In this document: piece by piece, positions 54,797 to 62,073 of the stretch
How positions within the stretch are numbered: position 1 is the first letter of the stretch
Layout: the number at the start of each line of letters is the position of its first letter
NCBI GenBank assembly: GCA_902785785.1
Contig: CADAAA010000006.1
Span: 102,867 to 166,866 of the forward strand
Direction of reading: 5' to 3'
From: an uncultured Bacteroidia bacterium
GTDB taxonomy: Bacteria > Bacteroidota > Bacteroidia > Bacteroidales > UBA932
Length of the DNA: 64,000 nucleotides
Translations under genes and position numbers: made by a program
The notes under the pieces: model-generated
What the model saw: only the letters and a program-made list of their open reading frames with translations
Databases searched by the model: none
What the model was told of the DNA's origin: nothing

Positions 54797-55735
54797 ATGA
54801 AAACACTCAAACATCTTTGCTACACATCACATGGAGAGGTGATGTTCAGGAATGTGGACGATATGAACTACGCGTTCAATTCCCTGTGTTCAGCCTTGTA
54901 TAAAACTGACAGCATCTGTCTGGCGGAGGCATTTATCTCGACCCACCATCACGGCTGTTATCTGACTTCCCTTCCGAGGGAACTGATGCATATCCATAGG
55001 ACGTCCTATACAAAATATTTCAACAATAAGTATGGCAGAACAGGATCCTTGGGAGAAAAAGGCTTCTTCATGCAGGAGATAGACGGCCTAAGACACCAGG
55101 TATCGGCAATTACTTATGTATTGAAGAATCCTGTCCATCATGGGATCAGCGCAACTCCGTTTGCATATCCGTATTGTTCTGCCAACGCATTCTTCAGGAA
55201 AGATCTTGGAAAGGATTTTTCGCCTCGTTTGCTGACAAGTGAACAAATACGGATGTCCCTTCCGCGACGTGCAGAATTCGATCCGTCCTGGAAGATGGGA
55301 ACGGAAGGGGTCTTTCTGCGCGAATCGGTATTGGAAACGGCAATGGTTGAAAGCTTGTATTCCACTCCTCAGGCATTCAACTATATGCTTTCCAGGAAAA
55401 GCGGGGAAGACTGGGTAAAGGAACAGGACATGGACTCCGTCTCTTGTCCTCCGGTTACCCTTGAGAATATTGAATCACCACTCTTCACCGGTGGCTCGGG
55501 CAAAGAAGACTCTTTGTTCCATATGCTGCAGAATGAACGTTCGCGTTTCAACCGTTCCGTAATGACAGACCTCAGACTGTGCGGGATTGTCGACATGGAA
55601 TTAGCATCCGGGAAAGCCCCGCGGACGGTCTATCAATTGTCCAACGAAGAAAAGATATGCCTGGCGAATGAAATACACAGGCGTTTCCATTGTGGTAAGG
55701 AGCAGATCAGACGTTGTCTAGCAATGAATGGTTAA
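54797..55735 (+). CDS. RAYT-type Y1/HUH transposase, second family
   Basis: 312 residues from ATG 54797 (MKTLKHLCYTSHGEVMF); the frame is open to a TTG inside repeat unit B. The HUH motif is in FISTHHHGCYLTS and the likely nucleophile Tyr in AITYVLKNPVHHG. A 180-residue C-terminal extension contains a helix-turn-helix-like end (LANEIHRRFHCGKEQIRRCLAM). Not closely similar to the RAYT at 14945-15889 and flanked by a different repeat. Inferred to act on the flanking TTGTACA units. Confidence 0.82.
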   Translation: MKTLKHLCYTSHGEVMFRNVDDMNYAFNSLCSALYKTDSICLAEAFISTHHHGCYLTSLPRELMHIHRTSYTKYFNNKYGRTGSLGEKGFFMQEIDGLRHQVSAITYVLKNPVHHGISATPFAYPYCSANAFFRKDLGKDFSPRLLTSEQIRMSLPRRAEFDPSWKMGTEGVFLRESVLETAMVESLYSTPQAFNYMLSRKSGEDWVKEQDMDSVSCPPVTLENIESPLFTGGSGKEDSLFHMLQNERSRFNRSVMTDLRLCGIVDMELASGKAPRTVYQLSNEEKICLANEIHRRFHCGKEQIRRCLAMNG

Positions 55736-55741
55736 ACAGCA

Positions 55742-55865
55742 TGTACACCAAATACCTTTATGAATGAGATTTTGTGTACAAGAAGTAAACGAAATGGGAA
55801 AAACAGCAGGAAACGGTATCCTCTTGTACAGCTACATTTCAAAGAATAGCAATTCTATGTACAAG
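55742..55865 (+). repeat. Right pair of TTGTACA palindromic units
   Basis: Unit C: TGTACAC (55742-55748) / GTGTACA (55774-55780). Unit D: CTTGTACA (55823-55830) / TGTACAAG (55858-55865). Starts are 81 bases apart. Unit D reads CAGCTTGTACATA on the minus strand, so it is inverted relative to A and B. These units fill much of the gene-free stretch 55736-56067; apart from a -7 box before galK I see nothing else there. Confidence 0.78.
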
Positions 55866-56022
55866 CTGTTCGAAGCGATTGGGAAAGTCAACCTTTTGAG
55901 GCGACGGAGGGGTGTTACTTCTGGCGGCTGGGAAAATAGGAGGCGGAAAGGGTGATGGCTTGGCGGAGGAAATGGGATAGAAAAAAGCGGAAGGAGCAGG
56001 AAGAAGTATGACAATCTTTTCG

Positions 56023-56030
56023 TAAATTTG
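56023..56030 (+). promoter_or_regulatory. Putative -7 box for galK
   Basis: TAAATTTG, 37 bases before the ATG. No TTG at the expected -33 distance. Confidence 0.4.
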
Positions 56031-56067
56031 TAAGAATGCAAAAAGGATAACGAATAAAACTATAACC

Positions 56068-57225
56068 ATGGCAATGAAAGAGAGAATCCAGGAGAAATTC
56101 CGCACCCTTTACGGGCGCGACGGAGAAGTGTTCGCATCGGCAGGACGCATCAATCTTATCGGTGAACATACCGACTATAACGGAGGATATGTATTCCCCG
56201 GAGCCATTGACAAAGGCATCATGGCGGAGATAGCGCTCAACGGGACGGACAAGGTCAAGGCGTATTCCCTCGACTATGACGAGTTCGTAGAGTTCGGACT
56301 CAAGGAGGAAGACAAACCCGAGCAGGCTTGGGCCCGCTATATTTTCGGCGTATGCCGCGAGACGGCCAAGCGCGGCGGCAAGGTCGCCGGCTTCGACACG
56401 GTCTTCGCCGGCGACGTCCCGCTCGGCGCGGGCCTCTCCTCGTCGGCCGCCCTTGAGAGCACTTTTGCCTTTGCCATCAACGAGTTGAACGGTAACGGTA
56501 TCGACAAGTTCGAGCTCGCCAAGATCGGCCAGTCCACCGAGCACAATTACTGCGGTGTCAACTGCGGCATCATGGACCAGTTCGCCTCCTGTTTCGGCAA
56601 GGCAGGATGCCTTATCCGCCTCAACTGCAAGACGCTGGAGTACAAATACTTCCCCTTCGATCCAGAAGCGGCCGGCTACAAGCTCGTGCTGCTTGACTCC
56701 TGTGTCAAGCACGAGCTCGCCTCGTCGGCCTACAACAAGCGCCGCGCCTCCTGCGAGAATGCCGCGGCCGCCATCCGCAAGAACCATCCCGACGTAGAGT
56801 TCCTCTCCGACGCTAAACGTGTCTGGCTTGAGGAAGTGCGTGCCGAGATTCCGGAGGAGGATTTCCTCCGCGCGGAGTACGTCATCGGCGAGGTCCAGCG
56901 CGTGCTGGACGTCTGCGACGCCCTTGAGCGCGGAGACTATGAGACTGCCGGCGAGATGATGTACCAGACTCATTTCGGCATGAGCAAACTCTACGAAGTC
57001 AGCTGCGAAGAGCTTGATTTCCTCAACAAACTTGCCCGCAAGATGGACGTCTCCGGCTCCCGCGTCATGGGCGGCGGCTTCGGAGGCTGCACCATCAACC
57101 TCGTCAAGAAGGAGCTCTATCAGCCCTTCGTAGACGCTGCTGTCGAGCAGTTCACGGCAAAGTTCGGCCACGCGCCGAAGGTCTACGACGTCGTCATCTC
57201 CGACGGCGCGCGAAAGCTTGACTAG
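56068..57225 (+). CDS. galK: Galactokinase
   Basis: 385 residues. Phosphorylates galactose at C1 (Leloir pathway). GHMP kinase with the galactokinase signature GRINLIGEHTDYNGG (residues 27-41), the ATP loop PLGAGLSSSAALE (near 118-130), catalytic Asp region GIMDQFASCFG, and the C-terminal GSRVMGGGFGGC. No other Leloir genes or galactose transporter are adjacent. Terminator follows after 13 bases. Confidence 0.96.
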   Translation: MAMKERIQEKFRTLYGRDGEVFASAGRINLIGEHTDYNGGYVFPGAIDKGIMAEIALNGTDKVKAYSLDYDEFVEFGLKEEDKPEQAWARYIFGVCRETAKRGGKVAGFDTVFAGDVPLGAGLSSSAALESTFAFAINELNGNGIDKFELAKIGQSTEHNYCGVNCGIMDQFASCFGKAGCLIRLNCKTLEYKYFPFDPEAAGYKLVLLDSCVKHELASSAYNKRRASCENAAAAIRKNHPDVEFLSDAKRVWLEEVRAEIPEEDFLRAEYVIGEVQRVLDVCDALERGDYETAGEMMYQTHFGMSKLYEVSCEELDFLNKLARKMDVSGSRVMGGGFGGCTINLVKKELYQPFVDAAVEQFTAKFGHAPKVYDVVISDGARKLD

Positions 57226-57238
57226 AGAATAAATGATA

Positions 57239-57264
57239 GGCCCGCATCACACCGGGCCTTTTTT
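57239..57264 (+). terminator. Terminator after galK
   Basis: 6-bp stem GGCCCG (57239-57244) / CGGGCC (57253-57258), 8-base loop, six T. Confidence 0.75.
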
Positions 57265-57269
57265 GTGTC

Positions 57270-57974
57270 CTATAGACTGCTGAAGGCAGAGATGACGGAC
57301 TCCTTGTATTTGCGTGATACAGGGAGTTTGGTCTCTCCGACCGAGACCGTGTCGGCAGAAACCAGCTTTGCGGAAGCGGCATTCACCAGATAAGAACGGT
57401 GAATGCGCAGGAAGCCTTCGCCCAGGAGGTTTTCCCATTGGGTGATACCGGTCTTGTTGCGGTACGACTCTCCGGCCTGGGTGATGATACGGACTTCGGT
57501 ATCGTTAGACTCGACGTATGCGATGTCCGCAACCTTGAGCGTGACGCTCTGGCGGTCGGAAAAGAAAGTGACGGTACGGTCCTGCTCCTTGAAGCGCCCG
57601 GACAGCCATTTCGCCCATAAGAAATCACCGACAGAAAGTGCGGTAAGGATCAGCCCCAGGAATGCCGGATTGATCAGCATGGGCGGTATGTCCTTCCTGT
57701 TAGCGACAAGCCTGTCAGATGTAATCTCGTACCATACGCAATAGTGCAGGACGATGATAAGCAGGACGACCGATATGAGGACGGCCAGTGAAAGATAGAC
57801 CTTGTCCATCGGTTTCCTGGCCTGAGGCATGAAGTACTCCAGCGCGAGAGCGCAAGGGCAGAACAGCAACGAGACGAGGACGGCCTGGACCGTTGTATAG
57901 TCCAGGCTGACGAGGATGGCGGCGAGAACAACGATGGCCGCCAGCCAATATGCAATGCGTCCGACTGTCTTCAT
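57270..57974 (-). CDS. Membrane-bound LytTR-type transcription regulator
   Basis: 234 residues from MKTVGRIAYW (ATG 57974); the frame upstream to 58121 covers the promoter and is not used. Four hydrophobic helices (about residues 5-130) replace the usual receiver domain. The C-terminal LytTR DNA-binding domain is clear: RTVTFFSDRQSVTLKVADIAYVES, then TGITQWENLLGEGFLRIHRSYLVN, ending SRKYKESV. A signal sensed in the membrane may act directly on DNA binding. Divergent from a small membrane protein gene with both promoters in the 145-base gap. Confidence 0.85.
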   Translation of the reverse strand: MKTVGRIAYWLAAIVVLAAILVSLDYTTVQAVLVSLLFCPCALALEYFMPQARKPMDKVYLSLAVLISVVLLIIVLHYCVWYEITSDRLVANRKDIPPMLINPAFLGLILTALSVGDFLWAKWLSGRFKEQDRTVTFFSDRQSVTLKVADIAYVESNDTEVRIITQAGESYRNKTGITQWENLLGEGFLRIHRSYLVNAASAKLVSADTVSVGETKLPVSRKYKESVISAFSSL

Positions 57975-57981
57975 CTCAAAA

Positions 57982-58012
57982 CAAAAATAGACATTTTCAG
58001 CAGTGTCTGCAA
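57982..58012 (-). promoter_or_regulatory. Promoter of the LytTR gene
   Basis: Minus strand: TTG (58012-58010), 20-base gap, TATTTTTG (57989-57982), ending 7 bases before the ATG. Leader would be very short. Confidence 0.6.
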
Positions 58013-58061
58013 GGCTAAATGTCTTACAGAGGGTTTTGACACGCCTGGAGAAGGTTTCAAC

Positions 58062-58094
58062 TTTGGAGAAATCGGCAGACTTGCCGTAACTTTG
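58062..58094 (+). promoter_or_regulatory. Promoter of the small membrane protein gene
   Basis: TTTG (58062-58065), 21-base gap, TAACTTTG (58087-58094), 25 bases before the ATG. Confidence 0.55.
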
Positions 58095-58119
58095 TGTCGA
58101 ACCAAAACAACAAATAGTC

Positions 58120-58509
58120 ATGAAAGAAGAAGTATATTACGTTGTGGATTCTCTGGGTGTAACACATTCGGAGACCATCGAGAGGACGCGCGCGTCTATC
58201 GGTCAATTGTTCGTTGAAGGCGGTCTTGGATATATGATCATCATCTCCGTCTTCCTTATCCTGCTTCTCCTCGCCGCGTGGAAGGCTCCCCGCTGGGTCA
58301 AGGAGATCGGCATCGGAGCGCTGGTAGTTTCCGCTTTCGCAACCCTTTTGGGATTGCTGCAGGTATTCGATGTACTACAGAGATTCGGCGACGTCTCTAC
58401 CGCCGTCCTCTGCGGCGGGCTAAAGGTTTTGATGATTCCTTTTTTCTACGGACTCATCGTTTATTTCATCTCCCTGGTCATCCGCGTCATCCAGAAACCG
58501 AGGATCTGA
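58120..58509 (+). CDS. Small three-helix membrane protein, unknown function
   Basis: 129 residues. Hydrophobic helices at about 37-55 (MIIISVFLILLLLAAW), 63-85 and 100-122 (IPFFYGLIVYFISLVIRVI), with a short polar N-terminus (MKEEVYYVVDSLGVTHSETIERTR). The helix-loop pattern slightly recalls MotA/TolQ/ExbB segments, but I do not claim that family. Divergent partner of the LytTR regulator, so possibly its target or sensor partner. Confidence 0.6.
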   Translation: MKEEVYYVVDSLGVTHSETIERTRASIGQLFVEGGLGYMIIISVFLILLLLAAWKAPRWVKEIGIGALVVSAFATLLGLLQVFDVLQRFGDVSTAVLCGGLKVLMIPFFYGLIVYFISLVIRVIQKPRI

Positions 58510-58518
58510 CAAGAGTGT

Positions 58519-58626
58519 CGTGCAATGTAATCGCCTGGAACACAGGCAAATAGACAATGTTCCTGTTCTGATTTCAGAACAGGAACATTGCTTTTATGCC
58601 AGAAAACCAATAGGTTACATTGCACG
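58519..58626 (+). repeat. Double-hairpin repeat with RAYT-repeat architecture, copy 3
   Basis: Perfect 12-bp terminal repeat CGTGCAATGTAA (58519-58530) / TTACATTGCACG (58615-58626), 9 of 12 bases like the arms at 14770-14880. A perfect 17-bp inner hairpin (58555-58571 / 58574-58590) lies exactly 36 bases from each end. It fills the gap before the sigma factor gene and can also act as a terminator for the 58120 gene. Confidence 0.7.
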
Positions 58627-58646
58627 CATTATGTTATTTATTGTTT

Positions 58647-58654
58647 TACTTTTG
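58647..58654 (+). promoter_or_regulatory. Putative -7 box for the sigma factor gene
   Basis: TACTTTTG, 36 bases before the ATG, just outside the repeat at 58519-58626; the -33 region would overlap the repeat's right arm. Confidence 0.4.
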
Positions 58655-58690
58655 TGTCCGTTGTGCTACCATAATGTAGAAACGATAGGA

Positions 58691-59194
58691 ATGACCAGAC
58701 AGGAATTCGACATATTCTCGGAAAGCGTCCTCGCGAAACTGCTTGCAGTGGCGCGCTCGTTCAACCGCTTCAATGCGGCTGGCGGAGATGAGTCCGAGGA
58801 TATCGTACAGGAGGCGCTAGCTGACCTGTGGGGCCTGTATGGGAGCGGTTATCCGGTACGGGATGCTGAGGCACTGGCCGTGAAGATAACGAAGACAGTG
58901 TGCGTCGCGCATTACCGGCGCCGCAAGCTGCGGCATCAGCCCCTGCGGGGCGATGCCTACGAAGGCGGCGCCCCAGCTACGGCGGCCACGGACCTGTCCG
59001 ATTTCGTCGAGATCAGGCGCCGCCTCTACGCCGGCTTGAGCGATACAGAGCGTATCTGCCTGGATTTGCGGAACACAGACGGTTTGTCGCTCGACGAGAT
59101 AGCTGCCGCCACGGGCAAACCCAAAGACAGTGTGAAGACGACGATCTCTGCAGCACGACGCAAAATGCTTGAACAATTGAAAAAGGAAATATAA
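58691..59194 (+). CDS. RNA polymerase sigma factor, ECF type
   Basis: 167 residues from MTRQEFDIFSESV (ATG 58691); the longer open frame passes through the upstream repeat. Region 2 is seen in FNRFNAAGGDESEDIVQEALADLWGLY and region 4 in LSDTERICLDLRNTDGLSLDEIAAATGKPKDSVKTTI. Region 2-4 linker includes basic RRRKLRHQPLRG. The stop overlaps the ATG of the next gene (TAATG), the usual ECF/anti-sigma arrangement. Confidence 0.88.
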   Translation: MTRQEFDIFSESVLAKLLAVARSFNRFNAAGGDESEDIVQEALADLWGLYGSGYPVRDAEALAVKITKTVCVAHYRRRKLRHQPLRGDAYEGGAPATAATDLSDFVEIRRRLYAGLSDTERICLDLRNTDGLSLDEIAAATGKPKDSVKTTISAARRKMLEQLKKEI

Positions 59195-59793
59195 TGGAAA
59201 ACCTGACGGATAAGAATATACGAGGTGAGTTGATAGCGCGCTACCTGGAGGCGGAAACGGATGCCCGCGAGGAAACGCTCTTGACGGAGTATTTCGCAGA
59301 GCACGCGCCTGAGGCGGATGAAGCCGCCGTGGCGCGGCTCCTGCTGGCGGAGCGCCCCGAGGCGCTCCTGGCCGCCGGCGAGCGCGCCTTCGCCACGCAA
59401 CCTTCGACCAGCGGTCGACGGCTACACGGGGAAAGGCAACAACCTTCTACCAGCGATCGAAGGTTAAAGGGGCAGTGGCCGGAGCGGCAAGCGGGCGCGG
59501 CCCGGCGCGGCAGGCGGCTCCTTTGGAGCTGCGCCGCCGCGGCCGCCGCGCTCGCGCTCTTCCTCCTGCTGCGCCTCGCGGCGCAGCAGGCCCCGGCCTT
59601 CACTCCGCTGGAGGTCGCCGAGAGCCTCAGCGCCATAGCCAACCTCGGCCTCGGCGACATCGAGTCCGTCACCGCCGTGCCCTCCGGGGCCAATTTCCTG
59701 GTGACCGTCCACCTCAAGGACGGAAGCGACCTGCCATTCATCATGTCCAAGGACGGAGATACCGGTGCCCTGTCCCTGGCTTCAACAGAATAA
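59194..59793 (+). CDS. Probable anti-sigma factor, single-pass membrane protein
   Basis: 199 residues. The N-terminal 65 residues are acidic and helical (LTDKNIRGELIARYLEAETDAREETLLTEYF), as in Bacteroidetes anti-sigma domains. An Arg-rich linker follows, then one transmembrane helix (LLWSCAAAAAALALFLLL, about 106-125) and a small periplasmic part. The linker holds a duplicated motif (QPSTSGRRLHG, QPSTSDRRLKG; period 42 bases). Translationally coupled to the sigma gene, which supports the function. No FecR domain is evident. Confidence 0.75.
   Translation: MENLTDKNIRGELIARYLEAETDAREETLLTEYFAEHAPEADEAAVARLLLAERPEALLAAGERAFATQPSTSGRRLHGERQQPSTSDRRLKGQWPERQAGAARRGRRLLWSCAAAAAALALFLLLRLAAQQAPAFTPLEVAESLSAIANLGLGDIESVTAVPSGANFLVTVHLKDGSDLPFIMSKDGDTGALSLASTE
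59398..59472 (+). repeat. Tandem near-repeat with small palindromes in the anti-sigma gene
   Basis: Two ~32-base units starting CAACCTTC at 59398 and 59440, 42 bases apart. The second contains AACCTTC/GAAGGTT as a 7-bp inverted repeat. In frame, coding the Arg-rich linker. Confidence 0.65.
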
Positions 59794-59806
59794 AACAACA
59801 CAGATT

Positions 59807-60355
59807 ATGACAAGCATTATCCTTACCACCATTTGCGCCTTTGCGCTGAACGCTGCTTCCATCCCTGCCCAGGCGGACACGAACGACATTTATCTGATTG
59901 ACCTTACCAAAGTCGAGAACTTCGACGGTTCTCAGCTCGCAGGCAAGACCATCCGTGCTTATAGTATCCAGAGGGAAAACGTAGGAGGCGTACCGACCCG
60001 CATACATCTCATCACAACGAAGACGGACGGGGCCCAGAATCCCGTGGTCGCCATATTTGACAATGATTTCAACAATGCCACATCGGTTACGGTCGGAGAT
60101 AAGAGCCAACCGTCGATAAACATAAGGACCACCGATCCTTCCTTGTCCGTGGATGATATAGTCTATATCGTGGACGGCAAACAGACAAGCTCGGACGATT
60201 TCAGGAAACTTGACCCCAAGAACATAAAATCTATAGAGGTGATGAAAGGCTCCTCTGCCGCCAAATACCTTCAGGACCTGAAGGATCAGGGCAAATACCA
60301 GGGAGAGACCAATGCTCCCGGAGGCTTGATAATAGTTACGCTGAAGAAAGCATAA
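59807..60355 (+). CDS. Exported protein with TonB-receptor plug-like motif
   Basis: 182 residues from MTSIILTTICAFALNA (ATG 59807, 13 bases after the anti-sigma stop), with a signal peptide. The C-terminal half has VDDIVYIVDGKQTSSDDFRK, then KNIKSIEVMKGSSAAKYL and GGLIIVTLKKA. This is the pattern of the plug domain of TonB-dependent receptors (VDG...IESIEVLKG), but no barrel follows. Probably a product of the sigma/anti-sigma operon; may signal to, or compete for, a periplasmic partner. Function not known. Confidence 0.65.
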   Translation: MTSIILTTICAFALNAASIPAQADTNDIYLIDLTKVENFDGSQLAGKTIRAYSIQRENVGGVPTRIHLITTKTDGAQNPVVAIFDNDFNNATSVTVGDKSQPSINIRTTDPSLSVDDIVYIVDGKQTSSDDFRKLDPKNIKSIEVMKGSSAAKYLQDLKDQGKYQGETNAPGGLIIVTLKKA

Positions 60356-60371
60356 AGTCCACAGCAGGGAA

Positions 60372-60396
60372 CAAAAAAACCGGCATCAGTGCCGGT
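60372..60396 (-). terminator. Terminator of the UPF0324 unit
   Basis: Minus strand stem ACCGGCA / TGCCGGT (60396-60390 and 60385-60379) with a 4-base loop, then seven T. The stop codon of the 60386 gene lies in the loop region. Confidence 0.75.
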
Positions 60397-60664
60397 CGAT
60401 CCACTTCCAGAGTGCGTACATCAGCGCCCCCCAGGCGAGGAACAGCAGGACATAGACGATGTAGGGGATGGATGTGGGATTGCTCTCCCCGCCGACATAT
60501 TTCTCAAATTCAGGGATGTCGGCATAGTAGTAAGCTCCCGCCCCGAAATCCAGGTCCTTCGAGAGCCCTGCTCCCCGGACCATGATGACGATTGCAACAA
60601 TCAAAACAGCCACGGCGACGCATGCCGTGGCTATTTTGAATATCTTCTTTCCTTTCGGGCCCAC
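60386..60664 (-). CDS. Small two-helix membrane protein, unknown function
   Basis: 92 residues. Helices at about 9-29 (IATACVAVAVLIVAIVIMV) and 69-88 (YIVYVLLFLAWGALMYALW) with a Gly/Tyr/Asp-rich stretch between. The start codon touches the stop codon of the UPF0324 gene, so it is coupled to it. Possibly an accessory subunit; the family is not recognised. Confidence 0.65.
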   Translation of the reverse strand: MGPKGKKIFKIATACVAVAVLIVAIVIMVRGAGLSKDLDFGAGAYYYADIPEFEKYVGGESNPTSIPYIVYVLLFLAWGALMYALWKWIDRH

Positions 60665-61992
60665 TACTTGAACAGGTCAAGCACGGGAACCTTGAACACA
60701 ACGCCGCTGAGCAGGAACCACACGGCGAAGAGCGTCAGGGCGATGTTGAAGATCTGGCCGACGATATAGAGCCACAGGACCTTGCCGCCCTGCATCTGCT
60801 TGGCGATCTCCTTGAAGTTGGTGTCGAGGCCGATGCTGGTGAAAGCAAGGACGAAGCACCAGTTCTTGTACTGGTCGAGGACCTTGTTGATGGCGCTCAC
60901 CTGGTCGCCGCCGAAGACGGGCTGGAACAGGAAGGAAGCCAGCAGGGAAGCTACGAAGAAACCGATGATGAACTTCGGGAAACGCTTCCAGATCTCGCCG
61001 GCGCCGACTTTCTGTGCACCGCTGTTCTCCACGCGGGTGGCGAAGAAGATGGCCACGAAGAAGGCGATGAAGCCGATAAGGATGTTCTGGATGCTCTTGA
61101 CGAGCACGGCGGCCTGCTCAGCCTCTGGGCCGAGGGCGTTGCCGGCGAGCACCACGGCGCCCGTCGAGTCGACGGTGCCGCCGATGAGCGCGCCGCCCAT
61201 GAGCTGGTTCATGCCGCAGGCGCGGATGATCATGGGCTCGAACACCATCATCAGGATGGTGAATATGATCGAGATGGAAATGGCGATGGAAAGGTCATCC
61301 TTCTTGCACTTGGCGGCCGCGCCCGTAGCGATGGCTGCGGAAGTACCGCAGACCGAGGTCGCGGCGGCAAGCGTTATGACCAAAGGCTTGTTGTCGAGCT
61401 TCAGGACCTTGGTACCGAATCACCACATGAAGATGATGACGATCGGGGTGACGATCCATGCGATGCCGAGGCCGTAAAGTCCGAACTTGGCGATGTTGCT
61501 GAAGAGCACGGAGAATCCCATGACCACGAGACCGACCTTGATGTAGAACTCAGTACGTACGGCAGGTTTGAGCCACTCGGGGACTCCGACGGTATTGGAA
61601 ACCAGCAGGCCGACGATCAGAGCCCAGAAAGCCCACTCGAGATAGCGGTTGAGGGTGAACTCCGCACTGATGAGGCGGACGATGATTGCCAGGAAGAACA
61701 GCATCAGGAATGCCGGGATGTACTTCTTGAGATCGCCCCCCTGGATCTTGACAGCTCCGGCGAAAAGCACCATGAGCACGGCGCAGGTCAGGACGAGCTT
61801 GCCAAGGAATCCCCAGGTGAACTGGCTCCAGAGGCTCGAAGCCGTGGCGGCTTTCTCGCCAAGGGTCCATGTGCCGAATTTGAGGGCGGAGAAATCGAAC
61901 CAGCCGGTCAGGACAGCGACCGCGCCGATGAAAATGATGATGAAACCTATCCAACAGGCCATCCAATCATCAGATTTCCAATTTTCTTTCAT
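60664..61992 (-). pseudogene. UPF0324 (YeiH-like, putative sulfate exporter family) membrane protein interrupted by one in-frame TGA
   Basis: A single frame of 442 sense positions carries a TGA at 61422-61420 (codon 191), after VTPIVIIFMW. Beyond it the same frame continues FGTKVLKLDNKPLVITLAAATSVCGTSAAIATG, the conserved family core, up to VLDLFK. There is no frameshift. About eleven hydrophobic helices in total. A TGG (Trp) to TGA change is the simplest cause. A separate restart at MVITLAAA (61383) would lack half the helices. The gene is otherwise intact, so the damage is recent or an assembly error. Reading as selenoprotein is not supported. Confidence 0.75.
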
Positions 61993-62030
61993 AACGGTTT
62001 GGGTTTAGCGTTAAACATAGCAAAAATAGC

Positions 62031-62048
62031 ATTTTTTTCTTATTTTTG
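62031..62048 (+). promoter_or_regulatory. Back-to-back -7-like boxes between the UPF0324 and CpXC genes
   Basis: TATTTTTG on the minus strand at 62038-62031 and TATTTTTG on the plus strand at 62041-62048. They would serve the divergent genes; -33 elements are not clear. Confidence 0.35.
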
Positions 62049-62073
62049 TCACATAGCCTATAATTAACGACCG

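Noticed and set aside
54651-55865. Regularly spaced TTGTACA units as a possible CRISPR array
   Set aside because: Only four units, palindromic arms rather than identical long repeats, and a transposase gene in the middle.
55764-55955. 63-codon open frame after the second RAYT
   Set aside because: It runs through repeat units C and D, has no domain, and looks fortuitous.
58555-58590. 17-bp hairpin as a plain terminator only
   Set aside because: It is followed by only four T and lies centred in a larger symmetric element with 12-bp terminal repeats, so a mobile repeat explains more; terminator activity is still possible.
61420-61422. TGA in the UPF0324 gene read as selenocysteine or as Trp by a changed code
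   Set aside because: No bacterial SECIS-like hairpin with the right form follows, the family has no known Sec site here, and TGA is an ordinary stop in many genes of this window (cdaA, sufS, the DUF59 gene).
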